This document shows, piece by piece, positions 33,983 to 43,344 of a stretch of DNA of 64,000 bases. Under the pieces are notes generated by a model that worked only from the letters and a program-made list of their open reading frames with translations, was not told where the DNA came from and ran no database searches. The DNA lies in contig NC_004663.1 of NCBI RefSeq assembly GCF_000011065.1, forward strand, positions 124,001 to 188,000, written 5' to 3'. This stretch comes from Bacteroides thetaiotaomicron VPI-5482. GTDB lineage: Bacteria; Bacteroidota; Bacteroidia; Bacteroidales; Bacteroidaceae. Positions within the stretch are counted from its first letter, which is position 1. The number at the start of each line of letters is the position of its first letter. The translations under genes and the position numbers were made by a program.

Positions 33983-34858
33983 TTATTCAATCGTAATTGA
34001 GATCGTGCGATTCAGATAAGATATACTTTTGCCATTACCATATTTAGTGCTGACCTTTAGACTGACAGGTTTCTTGTTTTTATCAAAGCTATAAGTATAT
34101 TCGGTTCTTTCGGTGTATGTGTCACTGGTTTTCTCCGGATAAGAGGCGGTAGTAAGGTGTTGTGTCGGTTTGCCAAGCATGCCGGCAAACAAGGCTTCAC
34201 GATGGAAGGAAAGGGGATAAGTATCCGCCACCAGCATACAGGGAAGACGATAATAATTGATATCTTCTCCCGCTTCATAATTAGTCTGAAGCTTTCCGTA
34301 ACCGGTGGATGATTCATAGGGCAGTGAAGGAGAGATGGTGGAAATTAAATCGCCCTTGTCATACTGTAGAGAAAGAGTGTGCGCGACAACTGCATCGCTG
34401 CTTCCTTCCCGGGGCATAATCTTTTCATTCACTTGTGTCAGATAGCCGTCCGTATATAAAAAGGTATATTGTCTCTTCTGGTCGAGAGAAGCATATTCGC
34501 ATTGCGTGGCGTATCCTTCTTCGTTTAGGGTGTATTTACGCTCAGTCCCTATTTCGTCTGTGAAAGTAACACTGCTTCTGTTGTTTCCGTATTGGATGGT
34601 AAGCGAATGGCTGATGATCTCTGTCAAGTCCGCTATCGAAACTTCTTGCGTGTAGGTATAACCGGTCAGCCAGGCATCTTCGTAGCGAAACTCTTCTTCT
34701 TTAGTAACGTCAGATACTCCGATTCCATCGGACTTGCAAAATTCGGAGAACAGCATCTTGCTTATTTCCGGGTCAGGAACTTCTGTGCCTACTTTTTCTT
34801 CATCATCCGAACAACCGAACATTACTATCGCACACAACAGAAGTGCTATCTTTTTCAT
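33983..34858 (-). CDS. DUF4595-like lipoprotein
   Basis: 291 aa with a lipobox (LLLCAIVMFGCSDDEE). The body shows alternating beta strands with repeated Tyr-rich turns (YTYTQEVSIADL, YEAGEDINYYRLP, TERTEYTYSFDKNKKPVSLKV, in parts), typical of the DUF4595 beta-sheet lipoproteins of Bacteroidetes. The function is unknown. It begins 6 bp after the S41 peptidase gene, so the two form an operon. Confidence 0.75.
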   Translation of the reverse strand: MKKIALLLCAIVMFGCSDDEEKVGTEVPDPEISKMLFSEFCKSDGIGVSDVTKEEEFRYEDAWLTGYTYTQEVSIADLTEIISHSLTIQYGNNRSSVTFTDEIGTERKYTLNEEGYATQCEYASLDQKRQYTFLYTDGYLTQVNEKIMPREGSSDAVVAHTLSLQYDKGDLISTISPSLPYESSTGYGKLQTNYEAGEDINYYRLPCMLVADTYPLSFHREALFAGMLGKPTQHLTTASYPEKTSDTYTERTEYTYSFDKNKKPVSLKVSTKYGNGKSISYLNRTISITIE

Positions 34859-34864
34859 ACTTGT

Positions 34865-36319
34865 TTATTTAATCCGTAACCCTCCGGCAAATCTTCTGCT
34901 GGCAGGACTGCTGACACTTTTTTCTATCTTAATACTCTTGGTACTTCGAGTTTCTTCTTCTTTGTCTTCGTCTTTCGGCGGATAGGTTCCCTCCAATGTC
35001 TGGATGGCTATGCTTAGCATTCTTTCTTTAGGATTGCCGAAAGGGAGGAACTGGCTGTAATCAGTAGTCCCGTTAATAGACGTTTCGCTTATTTTGAATT
35101 TATCGCTGGGAACAAGCACGAATGCGTCTTCGCCTGCATCATGGTCGGAGTTGTAAACGGTGCATACCACCGGATTGACAGACCAGCGGTAGGTTTCATT
35201 GATGAATTGCTCTGTAGCTACTGTTTGTCCCTTGCTTGCGCTACCCATGACAATAATGTTAGGAGCCTGCTCCTCTTTGTATAGGCTGGTCAGTAGCATT
35301 TCTGCTGCTCCGGCTGTTGTTCCGCTGGTGATTGCTACCAAAGTGTTTTGATTCAGATTGACACCGGTCTTCAGCACCTCCTGATCGAAATTGATGGTCG
35401 CGTCTTTGTCCAAGTTCTTGTCGTTATATTCCAGATAAGCCATCGGAGTGCCCATTCTTGCATTTGGCACAAGGATGGTGGCAAGTAACTGAACACAGTC
35501 CAGCGATCCTCCTTCGTTATAGCGAAGGTCAAGGATAGTGGCTTGTACGTTGGCTTCCTGAAATATCGTTGAGACTTTACGTAATTCATTATTATACTTC
35601 TCCGGATCGTTATTGGTTCCGGCGGTGAAGCTGTTGTACATCAGATAGCCGACTTTAGCACCATTGTCTAAAGTCAGAATTTTGTATTTATGTACCGGTT
35701 GGTCTTCTATAGACTGGGCGGCTCCCAAATCCAGCGTGACACCGTTCGGCACTACTTTATACACCATAACCGGTTCTTCCGGTACTTCTTCCCCTTCTTC
35801 GGGCTCTTCCTCGACTTCTTTCCATACCCCCATCGAAAGTTCTCTTGCTATTGTACCTTGCAGTAGTTGCGTTTCATACTTCTTGCTGATATAGGAAGTG
35901 TCTACTTTCATAATCCAGTCACCGCGTTGGAGTCCGGCTTTTTCGGCGGGTGATTCGGGGATAACATAAGTAATCAAGGCATTGTATGCCGTATCGTTAT
36001 CCTGACTCTTGACGAGCGAGTAGTCGAATCCATAGGTTGGCAACGGAGCTTCCAGGACAGAATCTACAAAAGAGTAGCTGTCTTTGTCCCATTTTGCTTT
36101 GGATAAGAAGGTGGCAGGGTCCTGAAACAGGTTTACTTCATCGTAGCCAGGCATATATTGATACCACAGATAATTCTGTTGCATGATATCATACATCCAT
36201 GTATCCAGTTCAGTCAGGTGGGCATATTCCGGCCAGCGGTCCACACCACACGAAAAGAAGCTGCTGACAGATACGACGATCAGGGCAGGTATAAGTAGTA
36301 TTTTGCGTAAATTCGTCAT
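34865..36319 (-). CDS. S41 family serine peptidase (C-terminal processing type), lipoprotein
   Basis: About 484 aa. The ATG at 36319 is preferred because a -7 box at 36341-36348 would start the RNA near 36335, after the earlier in-frame start. A lipobox is visible (VSVSSFFSCGVDRWPEY). The PDZ-like part reads YVIPESPAEKAGLQRGDWIMKV (in parts, about residues 110-135). The S41 core includes LDLRYNEGG and the nucleophile Ser in VAITSGTTAGAAEM. An acidic insert (EEEPEEGEEVPEEP) lies in the middle. Such periplasmic lipoproteins process or degrade envelope proteins. Confidence 0.9.
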   Translation of the reverse strand: MTNLRKILLIPALIVVSVSSFFSCGVDRWPEYAHLTELDTWMYDIMQQNYLWYQYMPGYDEVNLFQDPATFLSKAKWDKDSYSFVDSVLEAPLPTYGFDYSLVKSQDNDTAYNALITYVIPESPAEKAGLQRGDWIMKVDTSYISKKYETQLLQGTIARELSMGVWKEVEEEPEEGEEVPEEPVMVYKVVPNGVTLDLGAAQSIEDQPVHKYKILTLDNGAKVGYLMYNSFTAGTNNDPEKYNNELRKVSTIFQEANVQATILDLRYNEGGSLDCVQLLATILVPNARMGTPMAYLEYNDKNLDKDATINFDQEVLKTGVNLNQNTLVAITSGTTAGAAEMLLTSLYKEEQAPNIIVMGSASKGQTVATEQFINETYRWSVNPVVCTVYNSDHDAGEDAFVLVPSDKFKISETSINGTTDYSQFLPFGNPKERMLSIAIQTLEGTYPPKDEDKEEETRSTKSIKIEKSVSSPASRRFAGGLRIK

Positions 36320-36340
36320 CTTAAAAAGCTTTTCAGTGTG

Positions 36341-36348
36341 CAAATGTA
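36341..36348 (-). promoter_or_regulatory. Probable -7 box of the S41/DUF4595 operon
   Basis: The minus strand reads TACATTTG (full match to TAnnTTTG), 22 bp before the ATG at 36319. Confidence 0.6.
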
Positions 36349-36642
36349 GGAAATACTTTGCTTATCTACCACATTTATGGTATAAAAATGCCTTCAATAT
36401 GTGATAGGTTGTTAGCAAATCCCGCCTTATCTTTGCAACATCGAAAATGATCAATAGGTATTCATATAAATAGAGAGAGAATAATTAGAATCCAAAGAGA
36501 GTGATATAGAGTAAATGATTTTTGGATGGACCGTAACCTGACTTTGATAAAGATTTAATGAAACAGATTTGCTGATGTGCTAATTTGTCGGTGATTAATA
36601 CATTGGCATCTTAGCACAACTTTTGTTGTTTAACGAATAATT
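36349..36642. other. Intergenic region between divergent S41 and mnmA genes
   Basis: About 290 bp, AT-rich, with no open frame worth calling. It holds the two divergent promoter boxes; otherwise I see no repeats or stable hairpins. Confidence 0.6.
36428..36435 (+). promoter_or_regulatory. Probable -7 box of mnmA, with a long leader
   Basis: TATCTTTG is a full match to TAnnTTTG, with GTTG about 17 bp upstream. It implies a leader of roughly 200 nt before the ATG at 36643. Confidence 0.5.
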
Positions 36643-37716
36643 ATGATGATGAATATAGCTGCATTATTGTCCGGAGGTGTCGATAGCTCTGTTGTCGTTC
36701 ACCTTCTTTGTGAGCAAGGATACAAACCGACTCTTTTCTATATCAAAATAGGTATGGACGGGGCGGAGTATATGGATTGTTCAGCCGAAGAAGATATTGA
36801 AATGTCCACTGCCATTGCCCGTAAGTATGGTTTGTCCTTGGAAGTCGTGGATTTGCATAAGGAGTATTGGGAGAATGTGGCCGCCTACGCGATTGATAAA
36901 ATAAAGAAAGGACTGACACCGAATCCGGATGTGATGTGTAACAAACTCATAAAGTTTGGCTGTTTCGAACAGCAGGTCGGAAAGAATTTCGATTTTACGG
37001 CGACAGGGCATTACGCCACTACCATCCGGCAGGACGGCAAGACGTGGCTTGGAACAGCCAAAGACCCTGTTAAAGACCAGACGGATTTCCTGGCCCAGAT
37101 AGACTACCTGCAAGTTTCCAAACTGATGTTTCCTATCGGCGGACTGATGAAGCAGGAAGTACGCGAAATCGCAAGCAGGGCAGGATTGCCCAGTGCCCGA
37201 AGAAAGGATAGTCAGGGAATTTGCTTTTTGGGAAAGATTAACTATAATGATTTCGTTCGTCGTTTCCTGGGAGAGCGGGAAGGGGCGATTATAGAACTGG
37301 AAACCGGAAAGAAAGTGGGCACGCATCGCGGCTACTGGTTCCATACGATCGGACAGCGGAAAGGACTTGGATTGAGTGGCGGTCCCTGGTTTGTGATCAA
37401 GAAGGATGTTGAGGAAAATATCATCTATGTCTCTCATGGATATGGAGTCGAAACGCAGTTTGGCAGTGAGTTTCGTATCAATGATTTCCACTTTATTACG
37501 GAGAATCCGTGGAAAGATGCCGGAAAGGAGATAGATATTACCTTCAAGATTCGTCACACTCCTGAATTTACGAAGGGAAAGCTGGTACAGGAAGAGGGCG
37601 GTCAGTTCCGTATCTTATCTTCTGAGAAGTTGCAGGGCATTGCTCCCGGTCAGTTCGGGGTGATTTATGATGAAGAAGCGGGGATATGTGTCGGAAGTGG
37701 TGAGATAACCCGATAG
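36643..37716 (+). CDS. mnmA: tRNA-specific 2-thiouridylase MnmA
   Basis: 357 aa. MnmA (EC 2.8.1.13) puts sulfur on C2 of U34 in tRNA-Lys, -Glu and -Gln. The ATP pyrophosphatase loop SGGVDSS (residues 10-16) and both catalytic cysteines are present: NPDVMCN (about 104) and DSQGICFLG (about 200). The C-terminal beta-barrel domain ends normally (EAGICVGSGEI). Three ATGs lie close together at the start; 36643 or 36649 are equally likely. It converges with the LuxR regulator gene, 29 bp away. Confidence 0.96.
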   Translation: MMMNIAALLSGGVDSSVVVHLLCEQGYKPTLFYIKIGMDGAEYMDCSAEEDIEMSTAIARKYGLSLEVVDLHKEYWENVAAYAIDKIKKGLTPNPDVMCNKLIKFGCFEQQVGKNFDFTATGHYATTIRQDGKTWLGTAKDPVKDQTDFLAQIDYLQVSKLMFPIGGLMKQEVREIASRAGLPSARRKDSQGICFLGKINYNDFVRRFLGEREGAIIELETGKKVGTHRGYWFHTIGQRKGLGLSGGPWFVIKKDVEENIIYVSHGYGVETQFGSEFRINDFHFITENPWKDAGKEIDITFKIRHTPEFTKGKLVQEEGGQFRILSSEKLQGIAPGQFGVIYDEEAGICVGSGEITR

Positions 37717-37745
37717 GCTGTTCCCTTTCAGAACTGAACCGGCTG

Positions 37746-38417
37746 TCAAATATAGTATTCCGCTAAATCCACAATCCCTGCACGCATCGCGTACTTGGTA
37801 GCTTCGTGCACATTGTTGACTCCCAGCTTCCGGAAGATATTCTTTCGGTGGCTGTTGATTGTATGAAAGCTGAGGTTCTTTTCTGCCGCTATTTCTTTTG
37901 TCGTCTTCCCCAGTGCAATTTCTTTGAGGATATTCTTTTCTGTCTGCGTCAGCAGATGATCATCCACCGTTGCAGGGGATGCGGCGGAAGAAGCCGTTCC
38001 CGAAAGCAGCAGATTGCTGACATGATTGCAGATATACCGTTGTTTGCGTGAAGCGCATTGCAGGGCGGACATGATTTCCTCTTTTGAGTTATCTTTCATC
38101 ACTACTCCGAAAGCCATACTGCTGAATAATACCTGCCGGAGAAAATTGATACTTAACTCATCGGAGAACAGAATCCAGTCGGCCTCTTTAAACCGCTCCT
38201 GCAGGACGATCAGTTCGTCCGCTCCGGCAAAATCGAATAAGGTATAATCCAGAATAACCACTGCTTGCGGATACAGGCGCAGCTGCTGAATCAGTTCGGC
38301 CTTGTTGTCAGCTTCTAAAAGAACGGATACATCCTTTTGCCGGCTTAGCAGAAACATCATTCCTGCCTTGCTGATATCCTGATTATCTGCGATGATATAT
38401 TCCCTCATAATGATCAA
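37746..38417 (-). CDS. LuxR/NarL-type response regulator
   Basis: 223 aa. The receiver domain (about residues 4-120) has the phosphoacceptor Asp in VVILDYTLFD and the conserved Lys in GVVMKDN. A linker rich in Ala and Ser leads to a LuxR HTH (LTQTEKNILKEIALGKTTKEIA, in parts, about 155-215). No histidine kinase gene is adjacent. The start may be 38417 or the ATG at 38408. Its -7 box lies within the terminator hairpin of the upstream gene. Confidence 0.92.
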   Translation of the reverse strand: MIIMREYIIADNQDISKAGMMFLLSRQKDVSVLLEADNKAELIQQLRLYPQAVVILDYTLFDFAGADELIVLQERFKEADWILFSDELSINFLRQVLFSSMAFGVVMKDNSKEEIMSALQCASRKQRYICNHVSNLLLSGTASSAASPATVDDHLLTQTEKNILKEIALGKTTKEIAAEKNLSFHTINSHRKNIFRKLGVNNVHEATKYAMRAGIVDLAEYYI

Positions 38418-38424
38418 TTAAAAA

Positions 38425-38470
38425 AACTCCGCTACAAATGTACGCATTTTGCGCGATTTGTAGCGGAGTT
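38425..38470 (-). terminator. Terminator of the DUF4251 gene, overlapping a promoter
   Basis: A 15-bp perfect stem (38425-38439 with 38456-38470) followed on the minus strand by seven Ts. The minus-strand -7 box TACATTTG (38435-38442) of the LuxR gene lies across one arm and the loop. Confidence 0.85.
38435..38442 (-). promoter_or_regulatory. Probable -7 box of the LuxR regulator gene
   Basis: The minus strand reads TACATTTG, 17 bp before the start at 38417. It is embedded in the preceding terminator hairpin. Confidence 0.5.
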
Positions 38471-38493
38471 ATTCTTATATTCTTCTGTTCGGA

Positions 38494-39084
38494 TTACCAG
38501 GCACGTCCTTTGAAGATGTTTGACTGATCCAGTGGGACGATGTTACCGTTCAATGTCAGGTTGTTGTTATTGAAGTTCGGGCTGATAGATACCGAAGCAT
38601 TGTTGTTACCGCTGCTCATATTAATAAATACCTGAGCTGAGATACCGATGCCCTGTACACTGAATGAACAGTTTACATTTCCTTTCTTATCGATATTCAT
38701 CTTCATGTCCGAAGAGTTACCGTCTACAGTCACACCACCGATACCGTTAGGGCCGGGATAAGGAGTGTTGAACGCTGTCTGTACAGTGGCTCTGTTTCCG
38801 TTCATCAGGACGAAGTTAGTGTTGGAAGTCACGAAGGAACTCATACCGTTACGGAAGATCACCTGATTGGCTTCCAGAACAAACTGTTTGTTCTTCAAAG
38901 CCTGTACAGCCTGCTGGTAGGCTGCCATGTCCTGTACCTGTTCTTCTGCGCGAAGTTTTGCTCTTTCTGCGTCTCTTTCTGCTTTTCTGTCTGCGCGGCG
39001 GATGGCTGCGTTACTTTCCTGTGCATACATCATTGTGCTCGCACTTACTAAAACTAATGCTAATAATGCAATAAACTTTTTCAT
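38494..39084 (-). CDS. DUF4251 domain protein, secreted
   Basis: 196 aa with a signal peptide (MKKFIALLALVLVSASTMMYA). A charged helical stretch (IRRADRKAERDAERAKLRAEE, in parts) is followed by the DUF4251 beta-rich domain (MNGNRATVQTAFNTPYPGPNGIGGVTVDG, in parts). The family is common in Bacteroidales and has no known function. It is followed by its own terminator. Confidence 0.88.
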   Translation of the reverse strand: MKKFIALLALVLVSASTMMYAQESNAAIRRADRKAERDAERAKLRAEEQVQDMAAYQQAVQALKNKQFVLEANQVIFRNGMSSFVTSNTNFVLMNGNRATVQTAFNTPYPGPNGIGGVTVDGNSSDMKMNIDKKGNVNCSFSVQGIGISAQVFINMSSGNNNASVSISPNFNNNNLTLNGNIVPLDQSNIFKGRAW

Positions 39085-39151
39085 AACTTTTTTTTGTTTA
39101 GGTTTAATACGTTGTTCGTTTATTGCAAAAACAAAGTGTATGCCAGATTGT

Positions 39152-40579
39152 TCACGGGCGTTTTACAATTTTATATCCGATAGCTGCGACAGCGATACTC
39201 ATTAAAGGACTGATAATGTTGAAAAAGCAATAGGGGAGGTACACCAGCGTAGGCACACTCAGGATGGTAGCCTGAGTCATTCCGCAGGTATTCCATGGGA
39301 TCAGTACGGATGTAACGGTTACTGAATCCTCGGTGGTCCGGCTGAGCAGGCAGCTTTCGTAACCTTTTTTAGCATAAATGTCGCGAAACATATTACCGGT
39401 CAGGATGATGCTGATGTACTGGTCGGCAGTTGCCAGATTGAGGAAAAGCCCCGAACAGACGGTAGCCGATACGACGCTGACCGTTTTCTTCATGAAACGT
39501 ACGAAGAGCGATGTGATGCTTCCCAGCATACCGCTGGCTGTCATTGCCCCGCCGAAACACATGGCACATAATATCAGCCAGATGGTATTCATCATTCCCG
39601 ACATACCACGGGTGGCAATTAAATCTGTCAAAACAGCATTGTCGGTCTGCAGGCTTGTCTTGCCGTAGATGGTCATCATCAGTCCTTTAAATAGGGAGTC
39701 GAAGTTGGAAACGGCAGCCCCCGAAATTTCCCGCAACAAATCCGGTTGGAAGATCAGAGCGAAAATGCCCGCCAATAGAGTGGACAGAAACAGGGTAATG
39801 ATGGAAGGCACTTTCCGTGCAATCAATATGCCTGTTGCTATCGGTATAATCAGCAGCCACGGGGTGATATGGAACTTTTCATTCAGGGCAGCTGCCACTT
39901 CCGCGATGTGCTGGGTATTGCTGGCGTCATGAGACAGACCTGCTACCGTAAATATAATCAGTGTGATGATCAGTGAGGGCACCGTAGTAATCATCATGTA
40001 GCGGATATGACGGAAGAGGGGCGTGTCCGTGACGGATGCCGCCAATATGGTCGTCTCGGACAAGGGAGAAACCTTATCGCCGAAATAGGCACCGGAGATG
40101 ATAGCTCCCGCAATCCAGCCTTCTTCAAATCCCTGTGCCTTTCCGATGCCCATGAGGGCAATACCGATAGTGGCGATCGTTGTCCATGAACTTCCGGTCA
40201 TAACGGAGATCAATACGCAAATAATACAGGTGGATGTCAGGAAGAAACTGGGATGGATAATCTGCATCCCGTAATAAATCAAAGTGGGCACTACTCCGCT
40301 AATCATCCAGATACCGCTTAATGCGCCGATAATCAGTAAGATGATGATGGCTGTTGTCACTCCTGCCACGTTGTTCGTGATTGCCAGTTCGTAGTCTTTC
40401 CAAGGGATTTTGTAGAAAGCCATGCCGATAAGGATACAAATGGCGGTGGTAGTAAGCAGCGATACCTGACTTCCGCCATTGAGGGCATCACTGCCAAATA
40501 CACGAATGGTGGCGAATAGTAATATCACTAATACGACAATGGGCAATAGTGATACGAGGGGAGATGGAGCTTTCTTCAT
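39152..40579 (-). CDS. NhaC-family Na+/H+ antiporter
   Basis: 475 aa with about 11-12 hydrophobic spans. NhaC features include TGSSWTTIATIGIALMGIG (about residues 130-148), GAYFGDKVSPLSETTILAASV and the C-terminal LIPWNTCGMTQATIL. It exports sodium or another small cation in exchange for protons at the inner membrane. No neighbour suggests a special substrate. Confidence 0.93.
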   Translation of the reverse strand: MKKAPSPLVSLLPIVVLVILLFATIRVFGSDALNGGSQVSLLTTTAICILIGMAFYKIPWKDYELAITNNVAGVTTAIIILLIIGALSGIWMISGVVPTLIYYGMQIIHPSFFLTSTCIICVLISVMTGSSWTTIATIGIALMGIGKAQGFEEGWIAGAIISGAYFGDKVSPLSETTILAASVTDTPLFRHIRYMMITTVPSLIITLIIFTVAGLSHDASNTQHIAEVAAALNEKFHITPWLLIIPIATGILIARKVPSIITLFLSTLLAGIFALIFQPDLLREISGAAVSNFDSLFKGLMMTIYGKTSLQTDNAVLTDLIATRGMSGMMNTIWLILCAMCFGGAMTASGMLGSITSLFVRFMKKTVSVVSATVCSGLFLNLATADQYISIILTGNMFRDIYAKKGYESCLLSRTTEDSVTVTSVLIPWNTCGMTQATILSVPTLVYLPYCFFNIISPLMSIAVAAIGYKIVKRP

Positions 40580-40673
40580 TCTAAATATAACGCTTTATTA
40601 TTTAATCTGGTGGTTTAGGTTTCTTTATTATGTAACTGCCGGACCTTCAATGATGTCGGATGCTTTATTGATT

Positions 40674-41546
40674 TCAGGCATCGATTCCGGTAAATGTCTT
40701 TAGAGCATATCCTATCAGGAAGCTGATACCAGCCACGCTGAAACTGAGTACAGCCATTTCTGTAAACCGCTTTCGGAAGCTTTCACCACGGGCTACGGAA
40801 TAATAGTAGTTGAAAAGGGCAATGATGATAAGTGCCATGGTCAGCATCACTCCCAAAGCTACGATTACATTGCTGATCAGTATAAACGGAGTAACCAGTG
40901 ACACTACCGTGATCAGATAGGCGATTCCTGTATATACAGCTGCTTTTACCGGATGTTTCTTATCATCCCCTTCCGATTTGGTAGAAAGATATTCGGAAGA
41001 TGCCATTGACAGTGCAGCGGCTATCCCTGTGATACTGCCGGTCAGTGCTATCAGTTTACTGTCACTCAAGGCAAGTGTGAAACCTGCCAGTGCACCTGTA
41101 AATTCAACCAGCGCATCATTAAGTCCCAGTACGACCGATCCCATATATTCCAGCCGTTCTTCATTGATTAGTGAAATCAACTTTTGCTCGTGCACTTCTT
41201 CTTCATGTGCCAGCCGTTGTAGGTCCGGTATATGGGCATATTTATCATAATTATTATGGGCATTTTCCTCACTGGACTCCATTAATTTGATGGCGAATGT
41301 GATACCTAGTATGCGTGCCAGAAAGTAGAAACGGGCGATACGCTTATAGTCCGGACCGATTTCTTTTCCTGTATATTTCTTGAGGATAGCGTAATGCGAC
41401 TTTTCTTCTGCTGCTATCAGTCGGAGCGTTTTGCGGTTATTCTCGTCTTTTTCGATAGATGCGAGCCGTTCATATAAGATGCTTTCTGTTATCTCGTTTC
41501 GTTGAAAGCGGGTGAATTCGGCAATATCCTGTTGGGTTGGAATCAT
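40674..41546 (-). CDS. Rubrerythrin-like/VIT1 fusion, probable iron or manganese exporter (MbfA-like)
   Basis: About 290 aa. The ATG at 41546 is chosen because a -7 box lies at 41568-41575, inside the longer frame. Residues 1-135 form a ferritin-like four-helix domain with Glu/His ligands (IAAEEKSHYAILKKY, LAHEEEVHEQKLISL). Residues 140-290 are a VIT1/CCC1 transporter domain (GLNDALVEFTGALAGFTLAL, ALSMASSEYLSTKSE, in parts). Proteins of this layout, such as MbfA, bind iron and export it across the inner membrane. Confidence 0.92.
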   Translation of the reverse strand: MIPTQQDIAEFTRFQRNEITESILYERLASIEKDENNRKTLRLIAAEEKSHYAILKKYTGKEIGPDYKRIARFYFLARILGITFAIKLMESSEENAHNNYDKYAHIPDLQRLAHEEEVHEQKLISLINEERLEYMGSVVLGLNDALVEFTGALAGFTLALSDSKLIALTGSITGIAAALSMASSEYLSTKSEGDDKKHPVKAAVYTGIAYLITVVSLVTPFILISNVIVALGVMLTMALIIIALFNYYYSVARGESFRKRFTEMAVLSFSVAGISFLIGYALKTFTGIDA

Positions 41547-41567
41547 TTCTTTATTTTTTTGGTCGCG

Positions 41568-41575
41568 CAAAGATA
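41568..41575 (-). promoter_or_regulatory. Probable -7 box of the ferritin-like/VIT1 gene
   Basis: The minus strand reads TATCTTTG, 22 bp before the ATG at 41546. Confidence 0.6.
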
Positions 41576-41667
41576 CAATAAAAAGACAGAATTCTTTTTG
41601 CCTTGCCGGACAGCACAATAAAATTTATTATAAGTTTATATTTTATTGGAATATAGATGCTTTCCTG

Positions 41668-42102
41668 TTACACCGGATTCGTCTTGCGCCTCAGCCACCA
41701 GTAACGGATGAAGAGTACGCCGGTCAGGATCAGTGCGATGGACAGTCCTGTGTAGAAGACAGATATAAAACTTTCGGGCAACAGGTGGAAGCTGCGGATG
41801 GTGATGCCCATACAGATCATAAAGATCATGACGATCCAGCTTTTGACATCGAAGAAGGAGAAAGGGCAGTTCTTCTGTTCCTTTTTCCGTTCGATCCTTT
41901 GAGTATGCTTGTAATAGAGTCTTTTGAAGATTAATACGAAGAACAGCAGAAAGACGATGGTTGCTTCTCCTATCTTGAACATCCAGCCTTCGGAGTTATT
42001 AAGCCATGTAACGATGCCTATTCGCAAGATATTGGCACCGGCGATAATCCAGACGGTGCCTGCTGTGATAAGTAAGATTTCTTTGTTAACTCCGTATTTC
42101 AT
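41668..42102 (-). CDS. Small membrane protein of unknown function
   Basis: 144 aa from the ATG at 42102, which opens directly into a hydrophobic helix; the longer frame overlaps the MFS gene. Four transmembrane helices are likely: about residues 8-28, 42-62, 85-105 and 112-132. A basic loop (RLYYKHTQRIERKKEQK) lies between helices 2 and 3. I do not recognise a family. It lies 47 bp downstream of the MFS gene and may be co-transcribed with it. Confidence 0.75.
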   Translation of the reverse strand: MKYGVNKEILLITAGTVWIIAGANILRIGIVTWLNNSEGWMFKIGEATIVFLLFFVLIFKRLYYKHTQRIERKKEQKNCPFSFFDVKSWIVMIFMICMGITIRSFHLLPESFISVFYTGLSIALILTGVLFIRYWWLRRKTNPV

Positions 42103-42149
42103 GTTTCCCTTTTTTTGTATTAAACGGTTTACTGCTCCGTTTTGTTGAC

Positions 42150-43325
42150 TCACTTCTTCGACAAAGTTGTAATTAGTAAAGAAATGCAGGTCAGTGTAGC
42201 TCCAATTCCAATAACACCATGCCATCCGTACAATTGCCAGAATGTACCCGCAAGGAAGGTTCCCAGGGAACCGCCGACGAAGTAGGTCGTCATGAAAATT
42301 GTATTGATGCGGTTGGAGGCTCGGGGTGACAGTTCGAAGATACTGGTCTGATTACTGAGCTGGATGCACTGCATACCTATGTCGATGATGATAATTCCCA
42401 GAATGATACCAAGGTAGGTGTTTTCTCCGACGAAGAAGAGTAGCCATGAAAAGAGGATCAGTCCGCAACCGATGAAGTTGAAGCGGCGGACACCCACTCT
42501 CTTTACGTATTTCCCCACAAAGGAGGCGGTTAATGCTCCCGCCACACCGCATAATCCCAGCAAACCGATGATGTCGCTGTTGGCATGAAAGGGGGCTTGC
42601 CCCATCTTGAAGGCAAGGCAGGACCACATGGCAAGAAGGGAACCGAAGTTTAACGCCGCACGAATGGAATAAATGCGCAGCTGCGGAAACTCTTTCACCA
42701 AAGCCAGCAGGGATTTCATCAGGTCGCCGTACTTGCCCCGGAAGTTGGTCTGAATATCGGGAAGGACTTTGAGCACGACAATCGCGCAGACGAACATCAT
42801 GGCTGCGGCGATGTAATACATTTCGCGCCATCCGAACAGTTCGCCGACGAATCCGCTGACCACCCGTGAAGCAAGGATTCCGGTCAGCAAGCCCGATAGG
42901 ACGATCCCGACATTCCTGCCTTTGTTTTCCGGACGGGAGAACTGGGCGGCTATGGGAATGAATATCTGCGGAATCATGGAGCAGGCTCCCGTGAAGAACG
43001 AAGCAAGGAGTATCAGATGGATATTATCTGCCAAAGCAATCGTCAGCAGGGAGAATATCAGGACAAAGAAATTGACAAGGATAATCTTTTTCCGCTGATA
43101 CAAATCACCTAAGGGAGTGATAAACAAGAGTCCCGCTGCATAGCCTATCTGTGTGACCATGGCAATCAGGTTGGTACGGAATTCTGATATGCCAAGTTCA
43201 TGGCGTATCATATTTAGCAGCGGTTGGATATAATAGATGTTGGCTACCGAGACTCCTGCCACAATGGCGAGCGTCCACAGGATGGATGCCGGCAGACCTC
43301 CGTTTTCTTTCAATGACTGTTTCAT
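42150..43325 (-). CDS. Major facilitator superfamily transporter (drug-efflux type)
   Basis: 391 aa with 12 predicted transmembrane helices. It begins MKQSLKENGGLPAS before helix 1, and the helix 2-3 loop reads ITPLGDLYQRKKI, the MFS motif A. It resembles AraJ/YnfM-like exporters. The ATG at 43325 is chosen; the upstream frame overlaps pbpC. A minus-strand TATCTTTG at 43330-43337 ends only 4 bp before this ATG, so either the RNA is almost leaderless or transcription comes from pbpC, whose stop codon is 20 bp away. Confidence 0.92.
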   Translation of the reverse strand: MKQSLKENGGLPASILWTLAIVAGVSVANIYYIQPLLNMIRHELGISEFRTNLIAMVTQIGYAAGLLFITPLGDLYQRKKIILVNFFVLIFSLLTIALADNIHLILLASFFTGACSMIPQIFIPIAAQFSRPENKGRNVGIVLSGLLTGILASRVVSGFVGELFGWREMYYIAAAMMFVCAIVVLKVLPDIQTNFRGKYGDLMKSLLALVKEFPQLRIYSIRAALNFGSLLAMWSCLAFKMGQAPFHANSDIIGLLGLCGVAGALTASFVGKYVKRVGVRRFNFIGCGLILFSWLLFFVGENTYLGIILGIIIIDIGMQCIQLSNQTSIFELSPRASNRINTIFMTTYFVGGSLGTFLAGTFWQLYGWHGVIGIGATLTCISLLITTLSKK

Positions 43326-43329
43326 GCCG

Positions 43330-43337
43330 CAAAGATA
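43330..43337 (-). promoter_or_regulatory. -7-like box immediately before the MFS start codon
   Basis: The minus strand reads TATCTTTG, a full match, lying 4 bp from the ATG and 7 bp after the pbpC stop codon. If real it implies a leaderless or nearly leaderless mRNA. Confidence 0.35.
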
Positions 43338-43344
43338 ATGAATA

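Noticed and set aside
40674..41618. Start of the ferritin-like/VIT1 gene at the earliest in-frame codon (41618)
   Set aside because: The promoter's -7 box at 41568-41575 lies inside that extension and the extra residues do not fit the family.
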